From: Arcanobacterium_A bovis
GTDB lineage: Bacteria > Actinomycetota > Actinomycetes > Actinomycetales > Actinomycetaceae
Strand: one strand, 5' to 3'
DNA length: 64,000 nucleotides
NCBI RefSeq assembly: GCF_042655305.1
Contig: NZ_JBHSLR010000009.1
Shown: piece after piece, positions 53,851-60,555 of the stretch
Position numbering within the stretch: position 1 is the stretch's first letter
Layout of the letters: each line of letters begins with the position of its first letter
Notes under the pieces: model-generated
Told to the model about the DNA's origin: nothing
What the model saw: the letters and a program-made list of their open reading frames with translations, nothing else
Database searches by the model: none
Position numbers and translations under genes: made by a program

Positions 53851-55082
53851 GCGTATTTGACGAGCTTGTAGGCCAGGAAGATGCCATTGCGGAGATAAAG
53901 CGGGCGGCTAGCGCTGCGCGTTTGGTGGTTGCGCAAAGCGACGACGACGCACACACAAGTAGCGATATGAACCTCGTTAATGCTTCGGCAATGAGTCATG
54001 CCTGGCTTTTTACTGGCCCGCCAGGATCAGGGCGTTCTTGGGCAGCACGAACATTTGCAGCAGCTCTGCTATGCAGCGGAGAGGAGCTCGGATGCGGCGT
54101 GTGCGCAGGCTGTCGCGCTGTTCTTGCCAACAATCACCCCGACGTCGAAATTGTGAGCACCGATGTGGTGACGATCAGTGCCGACGAAGTACGCAGCTAC
54201 GTAACGAACTCCTACCTGGCGCCGTCGTCGGGAAAATGGCGCGTTTTTATCATTGAAGACGCCGATAGGATGCTGTCGCGCACCACAAACGTACTGCTCA
54301 AGGCTATCGAAGAGCCAGCACCTCGCACCGTATGGATGCTGTGTACTGCAGCGATTGCGGATGTTCTTCCTACTATTCGTTCTCGGTGCCGCAACGTCAA
54401 TTTGGTGACGCCGGATGCGCACGACGTCGCACAGTTGCTTGTGAACCGCGACGGGGTTGAGCCGGAAGCTGCCTTGGTAGCCGCGAGAGCAGCACAATCA
54501 CATATCGGAGTGGCGCGAGCATTAGCAACAGACCCCGAAGCGGGCATGTTGCGCAAGAATACGCTTGAGGCTTTGCTGTCCGTGCGAGGCGTCGGCGATG
54601 CGGTGGTGGCAGCGCAGCGACTTTTAGATGAAGAAGCTATGCATGGTCGAGATTCTTCCGCTGGCGGGAAGAAGAAGTCTACAAAGAATTCTGCTGATGA
54701 TGCGGACGCCGCAGAGCAGGAAAAACTCATGGACGCGCTGGGCCTTGACTCCAAAGGGAGAATACCGGCGTCGGTACGAAGTCAATTGACCACCGACAAG
54801 GACAACGCGAAGCGTCGGAAAACACGACGACAGCGAGATATGCTCGATCGAGAACTGATTTATATGCAGTCGTTTTTCCGCGATGTACTCGTAATTCAGC
54901 TCGAATCCGGCACTGATTTGGTGAACTCAGACTACGAAGAAAGCATTCGACGTCGGGCGGCAGACACCAACGCTGAACAAACTATTGCGAAGATAGATGC
55001 ACTGAATCTCGCGCGGGAACGGCTTAACAGTAACGTCGCTCCTTTGCTCGCTATGGAAGCCGCCCTCATATCTGTACGCTGA
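53847..55082 (+). CDS. holB: DNA polymerase III subunit delta'
   Basis: 411 residues, GTG start. The clamp-loader AAA+ domain has GPPGSGRSWAARTFAAAL, in which the P-loop lysine is arginine, the zinc cysteines CSGEELGCGVCAGC, and the LLKAIEEPAPRTVW stretch. In clamp loaders delta' is often a non-ATPase subunit, so the lysine loss is in keeping (family knowledge). About 70 residues (265-330), rich in Lys and charged, interrupt the C-terminal part. It ends the topA-tmk-holB run. Confidence 0.93.
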   Translation: MSVFDELVGQEDAIAEIKRAASAARLVVAQSDDDAHTSSDMNLVNASAMSHAWLFTGPPGSGRSWAARTFAAALLCSGEELGCGVCAGCRAVLANNHPDVEIVSTDVVTISADEVRSYVTNSYLAPSSGKWRVFIIEDADRMLSRTTNVLLKAIEEPAPRTVWMLCTAAIADVLPTIRSRCRNVNLVTPDAHDVAQLLVNRDGVEPEAALVAARAAQSHIGVARALATDPEAGMLRKNTLEALLSVRGVGDAVVAAQRLLDEEAMHGRDSSAGGKKKSTKNSADDADAAEQEKLMDALGLDSKGRIPASVRSQLTTDKDNAKRRKTRRQRDMLDRELIYMQSFFRDVLVIQLESGTDLVNSDYEESIRRRAADTNAEQTIAKIDALNLARERLNSNVAPLLAMEAALISVR

Positions 55083-55181
55083 CCAGTGCAAATATTCGCT
55101 ACCGGCAAAACTTATCCACACCGCGAGATAACGCGAAACTTTTCCACAATTTTGATTTCTTTGATGCGCGCGTAGACGTTT

Positions 55182-56747
55182 ATGACATACCGTAGTTATG
55201 TGAATAAGAAACGTTTAGCTGCTGTAATTTTTGCGCTCGGACTTGGTCTTTCGGCTTGTAGTTCAGGTGACTCTCAGAGTGCCAAGGACTCGAAGAAAGG
55301 CTCGCCCGATGCCGTCGCCCCAATCGAAGCAAAGATGCCTGAGATTCCTGCTGGTCTGGAAGAATTCTACAATCAGAAGGTTTCGTGGAATAACTGTGGA
55401 ACCGGACTCGAATGTACCACGTTTAAGGTTCCCTTAAATTATGCGGATCCTAAGGCAAAGACCATTACTATCGCTGCCAAGAAACATAAGGCAGAGGGCA
55501 AAGCTATTGGATCGCTGTTCGTTAATCCAGGTGGACCTGGTGGCGACGGTCAAGAAATGGCCGAATCGGCGAGCCAGTTCTTCTCCGATGAAATTTTGAA
55601 GAATTTTGATGTGATTGGCTTTGATCCGCGCGGTGTGGGTCAATCAACTCCTGTGGACTGTCTCGACGACGCACAGCTCGCCAAACAGCTAGAAACGTCA
55701 TACGGCAAAACTCCGGAAGATCGAGCCAAGGCGAAGCAAGCTGCCAGTGCTCTTGCTGCTTCTTGTGGCCAGAAGTCTGGCGATTTGTTGAAATTTGTGG
55801 GTACTGAGAGCGCGGCGCGTGATATAGACGTTATGCGGCACGTCCTTGGTGATCCGCGTCTTTACTACGTTGGATATTCGTATGGCACTTCGCTTGGCGG
55901 AATGTATGCGGACTTGTTCCCGCAGAACGTAGGTCGGTTGGTGCTAGATGGTGCCGTATCGAGTAATGCCACAAACTTCGACCAAACCGCGGCTCAAGTT
56001 AAAGGCTTTGACGATGCTCTCACTGCATACCTCAAGAATTGCATTGCAGGAGAGAATTGTCCGTTCAAGGGATCCGTTGAGGAAGCTCGCAAGCAAATTG
56101 CTGGTTTGCTGAATGATTCGTTAGCGAAGCCAATTCCGACGTCGAATCAGGAACGTCCGCTTACTCAAGCAGGATTTATGCTTGGTCTGATAACACCGCT
56201 TTACGATGATTCCTCCTGGCCAATGCTGTCGCGCGCATTTGACCAGCTCATCTCAAAGAACGACGGATCGCTGTTCCAACTTTTCTTCGACGCATACAGC
56301 GGACGCAAGGGAGATAATTTCACCAATAACTCGGTAGAAGCAAACTGGGCAATCAATTGTGCTGATCAGCCAGCAATGGGTGACGAAGCACAATGGTTGC
56401 AGCAAGCCGACAAGCTAGCACAGATTGCGCCTGTATTCGGACCGAGCTATGGATATGACGAAAATATATGTGCTTCCTGGCCTTTCCAACCAAAGGAAAA
56501 GCACAAGGCCTATAAGGCTGAGGGCTCGGCGCCTATCGTAGTAGTTGGCACCAAGGGTGATCCCGCCACGCCTTATCAATGGTCGGTTGATTTCGCAAAA
56601 GCACTCGATAACAGTGTTCTTGTCACTTATGAAGGTGAAGGACATACTGCTTATGGCCGCTCAACCACCTGTGTGAGCGACCCGATTGACAAGTACCTAC
56701 TCAATGGCACTACGCCAAAGGATGGGCTCTCCTGCCCTGCTAAATAA
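55182..56747 (+). CDS. Secreted alpha/beta hydrolase lipoprotein (TAP-like peptidase)
   Basis: 521 residues. The signal peptide ends in the lipobox GLSACSS with cysteine at 26. The hydrolase core has GGPGGDGQEMA, the nucleophile motif VGYSYGTSLGG, and a C-terminal TAP-like domain with TKGDPATPYQWSVDFA (Asp) and EGEGHTAYG (His). This family includes Streptomyces tripeptidyl aminopeptidases. A role in peptide uptake at the cell surface is inferred. It follows holB by 99 bases; an in-frame GTG 18 bases into the gene is an alternative start. Confidence 0.9.
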   Translation: MTYRSYVNKKRLAAVIFALGLGLSACSSGDSQSAKDSKKGSPDAVAPIEAKMPEIPAGLEEFYNQKVSWNNCGTGLECTTFKVPLNYADPKAKTITIAAKKHKAEGKAIGSLFVNPGGPGGDGQEMAESASQFFSDEILKNFDVIGFDPRGVGQSTPVDCLDDAQLAKQLETSYGKTPEDRAKAKQAASALAASCGQKSGDLLKFVGTESAARDIDVMRHVLGDPRLYYVGYSYGTSLGGMYADLFPQNVGRLVLDGAVSSNATNFDQTAAQVKGFDDALTAYLKNCIAGENCPFKGSVEEARKQIAGLLNDSLAKPIPTSNQERPLTQAGFMLGLITPLYDDSSWPMLSRAFDQLISKNDGSLFQLFFDAYSGRKGDNFTNNSVEANWAINCADQPAMGDEAQWLQQADKLAQIAPVFGPSYGYDENICASWPFQPKEKHKAYKAEGSAPIVVVGTKGDPATPYQWSVDFAKALDNSVLVTYEGEGHTAYGRSTTCVSDPIDKYLLNGTTPKDGLSCPAK

Positions 56748-56776
56748 AATCACCTAGTGTGGCATGGCTTAGTTGG

Positions 56777-56817
56777 TTGGGGGGGCGCTTCACGTTTACC
56801 TGTGAAGCGCCCCCCAA
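56777..56817 (+). terminator. Strong G/C hairpin after the lipoprotein gene
   Basis: TTGGGGGG...CGCTTCAC (56777-56793) pairs with GTGAAGCG...CCCCCCAA (56802-56817) over an 8-base loop. It is 30 bases after the lipoprotein stop. The tail on the plus strand is not U-rich. The remainder of the gap to tRNA-Thr (56818-57042) shows nothing I can name. Confidence 0.75.
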
Positions 56818-57042
56818 CAACAACCAACAACCAATACAAACCACACTGCGGAATCGAGGATTCTTGCAGCAACTCCTCGATCCGTGTCACATAAACAGCT
56901 TTTCAATAAACGTTATTGCAGATGTCCGCTCATTTGGCGGAGAATCTATAGGCACCTCAAATGTGATATCTCTATCCAAGGCGCTGGTGCATTTGAAATT
57001 TGCCACGGAAATTAGGTAAATTGAGGACGCTGCATTTAGCAC

Positions 57043-57115
57043 GCCACCTTAGCTCAGTCGGCAGAGCGATTCACTCGTAATGAATAGGTCGTGGGTTCGA
57101 TTCCCACAGGTGGCT
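57043..57115 (+). tRNA. tRNA-Thr (anticodon CGT)
   Basis: Acceptor stem GCCACCT paired with AGGTGGC, discriminator T, no CCA encoded. The anticodon arm ATTCA-CTCGTAA-TGAAT gives CGT, reading ACG. The 73-base gene is intact. The element to its right probably used the 3' end of this gene as an attachment site, since foreign-looking genes begin directly after it. Confidence 0.97.
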
Positions 57116-57412
57116 CTCATTCGAAGCCCTCGAAGCAACAAGCTCGGGGGCTTTCGCCTTCTCCAGCTCGACTGTTTCATCGGGTAATAAAGCTTCAATA
57201 GGAAGATCAAGAAACGCAGCTGTCTTCACTAAATCAGTTGCAGACCAAGAAACTCTTCCGGTTACTTTCCCTGAAATTGAAGCCTTGGTAAGTCCTAGTG
57301 CGCCTGCAAGGCTAACTTGGGTATGCCCGCGACGTCGCAGCCACAAGCCAACACGTTCACCAATAATTTCGTCAACGGTCATCGCTCGTAAAAAGGAATC
57401 TGTGATTGTCAT
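57071..57412 (-). CDS. XRE-family regulator whose 3' end reads antisense into tRNA-Thr
   Basis: 113 residues. The helix-turn-helix is RRRGHTQVSLAGALGLTKASISGKVTGRVSW (about 28-58), typical of Xre/Cro repressors. The C-terminus SHLWESNPRPIHYE is encoded by the antisense of the tRNA, with the stop inside the anticodon region, so the last 14 or so residues are not selected as protein. The start is either 57412 or an ATG at 57382; neither has a good ribosome binding site. It is divergent from the excisionase-like gene and probably controls the element. Confidence 0.82.
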   Translation of the reverse strand: MTITDSFLRAMTVDEIIGERVGLWLRRRGHTQVSLAGALGLTKASISGKVTGRVSWSATDLVKTAAFLDLPIEALLPDETVELEKAKAPELVASRASNESHLWESNPRPIHYE

Positions 57413-57497
57413 ATATCAAGTTAATCAGAAAGTTTAATTTAAGTCAACAATAACAGCTTGACAAGCTACGTTAAATGGAGTCTACTTATAACGGTAG

Positions 57498-57514
57498 GTT
57501 TAAGGACATTAAAC
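57498..57514. promoter_or_regulatory. Candidate operator upstream of the excisionase-like gene
   Basis: GTTTAA-GGACA-TTAAAC is a perfect 6+6 inverted repeat. A further GTTTAA half-site at 57432-57437 lies near the XRE start, and TTGACA occurs at 57459-57464. The 121-base gap between the divergent regulator and the HTH gene therefore holds repressor-type sites. Confidence 0.5.
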
Positions 57515-57533
57515 ACAAACAGGTAGATGAAAT

Positions 57534-57770
57534 ATGTCAGATTTACTTTCGGCTGCGGAAGCGGCTTCTTTACTTCCGGACACTTCAGTGCAGTCACTTC
57601 AGCGTTGGGCACGGAATGGGAACATTCCTTCGGTAGTTCTTCCAAGTGGGCGTAGGTTTTTCCGACGTGAAGATATCGAGAAAATTCTTACCCCAGTAGT
57701 CACATCTGCTTCTTCTGCTGATGAAGCGTTTGAAGATGTTCCTTTGTTTCGAGAGAGAAACTCGTGGTGA
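57534..57770 (+). CDS. Excisionase-like helix-turn-helix protein
   Basis: 78 residues. The MerR/Xis-type DNA-binding fold is suggested by LLSAAEAASLLPDTSVQSLQRWARNGNIPSVVLPSGRRFFRREDI, which matches the winged-helix excisionase (HTH_17) pattern. It would favour excision or act as a transcription factor. It is divergent from the XRE gene and directly precedes the hairpin-rich region. Confidence 0.85.
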   Translation: MSDLLSAAEAASLLPDTSVQSLQRWARNGNIPSVVLPSGRRFFRREDIEKILTPVVTSASSADEAFEDVPLFRERNSW

Positions 57771-58020
57771 GTTCCAAGGTTTTCCATTTTATTCTTCCTC
57801 CACGAGTAGTGATTGTTTGGGGGTCGCACGGACATGATCATGTCCGTGGGGTACAGGAATGTTCGAGCGTTCCTGTACCCAAAATCATTCCCACCACGAG
57901 CCTCCTGCCAAAAACGGATGCCGATTATTCCGTGACGCAACAAGGTAATGGTGGGTTTGTTGGTGTCCCGTCCGTCACCAACATAAGCCAGCGTGAGGGC
58001 AATAGCCCTCACGCCTGGTT
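57761..58020. repeat. Cluster of inverted repeats (four hairpins) in the element
   Basis: Four inverted repeats follow one another. (1) CACGGACATGA (57827-57837) and TCATGTCCGTG (57838-57848), a perfect 22-bp palindrome. (2) GGGTACAGGAA (57849-57859) with TTCCTGTACCC (57870-57880). (3) TGTTGGTG (57958-57965) with CACCAACA (57976-57983). (4) CCAG-CGTGAGGGC (57988-58000) with GCCCTCACG-c-CTGG (58005-58018). A long-range pair CTCGTGGTG (57761-57769)/CACCACGAG (57892-57900) encloses the first two. Candidates are an origin of transfer or replication, or a leader of regulatory hairpins. Confidence 0.75.
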
Positions 58021-58046
58021 ATCTTTACAGAAACAGGTGGAATGTC

Positions 58047-59345
58047 ATGTCTAGTGGCCAAAAGTATTTCACAGTCAAAGCGGGCGGAACATACTTATCA
58101 AATCATGTGATTAAGAATGAGGACGTCACCGTTGACGCCCTCGGTCTGCTGGTGATCATGCTTGCGATGCACCCAGCGGCACCGAAAACGCGAGATACAT
58201 TGATTGGTAGAGGTATGGGACGGCGCCGCGTAGCCGATGCCCTAGCTTGTCTTGAGCGTGCAGGTTTCCGCCACCGCTTCCGCTACCAGGATACGGAACG
58301 GCGTTGGCGTTCTATTACGGTGTTATTTGACGCTCCTGTTGATGCTTCAACTGGCTTTAATCATGCTCGCAGTCTAGTCAAGGAAGACGAGATCGTTTGC
58401 TGGGCAAATCTCACCGCACAAAACGACGATGGATGCGACATTCAACAAGACTCCCGTGCTGGAGACGAGGCTGGTGGCGTTGGGCGTGTGCGCGCTGGAA
58501 ACACCAGTCCCGCATCCAGCACGGGTCACCCTGTGGAAAACTCTAATACTGTCGATGTTTCCCCAGTTCATACCGAAGTACCGCTTCCGGTACCTCGGGA
58601 AGAAACAACCGAATCTGAACCTGTGGATAACTTTATTTCCGACGAAAAAACATGCCTAGATGTTCGTGCAGGTCACGGGAGTGAAAATAGTGTTTTCCCA
58701 GTTGATACCGAGGTACCGGTTACCGACCGTCGGCAAGCGGTACGCTCTATATCTAACGATATAGTCAATAAACCTAAAGGTTTACCTTCCAACCATCCAA
58801 GCACTGCTACAGGATCGTTACGGTCAGTGGATGGCGGGAATGGATCTGATGTTGATTGGGATCTTATTCGGGAATGGATTCCGTCATCGTTGATTTCTTT
58901 CCTGCCCGCTGGCGCGGGACGGAAAATCATGACGATTATCCATCACGCTCAAACCGATGGCTGGTCGGCATCCTACGTGAAAAGAATACTTGGCTCACAA
59001 CCGTGGCCACCCGAGGCGAGGAATGCTCCAGGGCTTGTGATTTACCGGCTCAATGACGTTTTAGCTGGCACACGCCCGTTGAGTCGCGAAGAACAGCTGA
59101 GCGCGAAGCAGCAGATGTTAGCGGATGCCGAAAAGGATCTGCAAGCCATCATTGACGGCACCAGTGAGCTGACGGCACGTGAGCAATGGATCCGCGTCAA
59201 TAGCCTGGCAGACAAACCAGACGTTATACGCGTTTTGAATGATCTGTTGTATGAAGCTACCTGGGCGGTTGAGCGGCTGCGCGACGATGAGAGCGGACTT
59301 TTCGAAGAAAAGCGACAGTCAGCAAAAATGGCGGGAAGTGGGTGA
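58047..59345 (+). CDS. Winged-helix protein, possible replication initiator of the element
   Basis: 432 residues from the ATG at 58047, which has AGGTGG upstream; the frame is also open further 5'. The N-terminal half (about 20-100: VDALGLLVIMLAMHP...GMGRRRVADALACLERAGF) has a winged-helix look seen in replication-organiser proteins. The middle (about 100-270) is low-complexity and poorly ordered. The C-terminal ~90 residues (LSREEQLSAKQQMLADAEK) are a charged helical region. No catalytic motif was found. Function is unknown; a role in element replication is a guess from position. Confidence 0.65.
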   Translation: MSSGQKYFTVKAGGTYLSNHVIKNEDVTVDALGLLVIMLAMHPAAPKTRDTLIGRGMGRRRVADALACLERAGFRHRFRYQDTERRWRSITVLFDAPVDASTGFNHARSLVKEDEIVCWANLTAQNDDGCDIQQDSRAGDEAGGVGRVRAGNTSPASSTGHPVENSNTVDVSPVHTEVPLPVPREETTESEPVDNFISDEKTCLDVRAGHGSENSVFPVDTEVPVTDRRQAVRSISNDIVNKPKGLPSNHPSTATGSLRSVDGGNGSDVDWDLIREWIPSSLISFLPAGAGRKIMTIIHHAQTDGWSASYVKRILGSQPWPPEARNAPGLVIYRLNDVLAGTRPLSREEQLSAKQQMLADAEKDLQAIIDGTSELTAREQWIRVNSLADKPDVIRVLNDLLYEATWAVERLRDDESGLFEEKRQSAKMAGSG

Positions 59346-59375
59346 AATACTAGAACAAACATGAAACGTGATGGA

Positions 59376-59437
59376 GGTTAGTCCACCACTACTTTCAACC
59401 CTCCATGATGGAAGAACTTCACAAAGGTGGACTAACC
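59376..59437. promoter_or_regulatory. 12-bp perfect hairpin before the coiled-coil protein gene
   Basis: GGTTAGTCCACC (59376-59387) pairs perfectly with GGTGGACTAACC (59426-59437), and the loop holds TCCAT-G-ATGGA. It ends 30 bases before the ATG at 59468. No U-tract follows, so it may control translation or processing instead of ending transcription. Confidence 0.6.
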
Positions 59438-59467
59438 ACCAACAAAACAACGAAACGGACGGAAAAC

Positions 59468-60466
59468 ATGAAAACACTTAAAGAAAAAATCACAGACCTT
59501 TCCACGAAAACCAAGATCATTATTATCGCTGGCATCGGCATCACGCTAACTCTATCCGGGATACTCATCAATTGGCAGACGAACCGTGCTGAATACGATA
59601 AAGCGTTTGATGCTTATTCAGCTGCTCATAAAGATAATAAGAGTCTGATGGAAGCAGCGACCAGACAGCAAGAGGAATGTAAAGCTAATGCGCTTCCTGG
59701 TAAAGATGACTGCCAGAGTTTATCTTTGGTGATGGAAAAAGTGAAGAAGCTTTCAGTAGTTGATGATGGGGCATCGCTTGATGATGTGAAATCTTCAACC
59801 ACAGCTTTGACCGTGTTGAATACTGAGTTGAAAGAGACCACTAGCGCAGCACATGAAAATGTTGTCTCCTCGTCTAATTTGTGGCGTAGCGATAATCTGA
59901 AGCCCGAACTACAGTGGTCACATGAAGCTGTTACACGTTCCCGTAACCTGATCAGCGAGTCTGATGGGAAAGTTAGCGATCCGGGGCTTCGCAATAATCT
60001 TGCCGCGAAGACGGACGCGCTAGAGAAAATTGTCAAAGAAGTTGAGGCAAAAATAGATCAGCTGCTCGTTGTTGAAGCAAAAGATCAATACGCAGCGTTG
60101 TATCAGGCACGTGCCGAGTTGATCGCTGCTGAAGAAGCACTTAAAAATGCTCTCCAGCAGACAATAAATCAACAACAAGCTGCTCAACAGCAAGCTTCAC
60201 AACCTGCAGCATCTAAATCTTCTGCACCGAGCAAGTCGTCTACTCCTGCCCGCAAAGCGGGTAGCACGAAAACTGGTGGAACAACGTCCACCGGTTCGGG
60301 AAAGTCTTCTGGCGGAACCACGGCTCCTTCAACACCACCAGCAACCGGTGGTGGAACATCGACCAGTGGCTCGAGTGGTGGCCAGAACGGCTGGGTAGAA
60401 ACCGGGAGCGAAGACTTGTGTTCACGGACTGATTCGAACGGAAATTCTTGGAACGTTCCGTGTTGA
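59468..60466 (+). CDS. Membrane-anchored coiled-coil surface protein of the element
   Basis: 332 residues from the ATG at 59468. A membrane helix is at about 17-36 (IIIIAGIGITLTLSGILI), followed by an extended helical, coiled-coil-prone domain (about 45-235), a Gln/Ser/Ala/Thr-rich linker rich in Gly/Ser (about 235-310) and a short end with two cysteines (EDLCSRTDSNGNSWNVPC). The helical domain also has a cysteine pair (near 72 and 81). It resembles element-borne surface proteins of conjugation systems, but I cannot assign a family. It is adjacent to the LAxTG surface-protein gene. Confidence 0.75.
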   Translation: MKTLKEKITDLSTKTKIIIIAGIGITLTLSGILINWQTNRAEYDKAFDAYSAAHKDNKSLMEAATRQQEECKANALPGKDDCQSLSLVMEKVKKLSVVDDGASLDDVKSSTTALTVLNTELKETTSAAHENVVSSSNLWRSDNLKPELQWSHEAVTRSRNLISESDGKVSDPGLRNNLAAKTDALEKIVKEVEAKIDQLLVVEAKDQYAALYQARAELIAAEEALKNALQQTINQQQAAQQQASQPAASKSSAPSKSSTPARKAGSTKTGGTTSTGSGKSSGGTTAPSTPPATGGGTSTSGSSGGQNGWVETGSEDLCSRTDSNGNSWNVPC

Positions 60467-60555
60467 TTTTCCGCTTGTGAGAGCGGATGACGCTATCTGA
60501 GTTGAGAGTTAGTTGGCGTCAGTATTTCTCAAAAACAATCGATTGGAGAACAAAA

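Noticed and set aside
56759..57019. 86-codon frame between the lipoprotein gene and tRNA-Thr
   Set aside because: It passes through a terminator hairpin, and the codon use and residues (runs of N, Q, P) look random.
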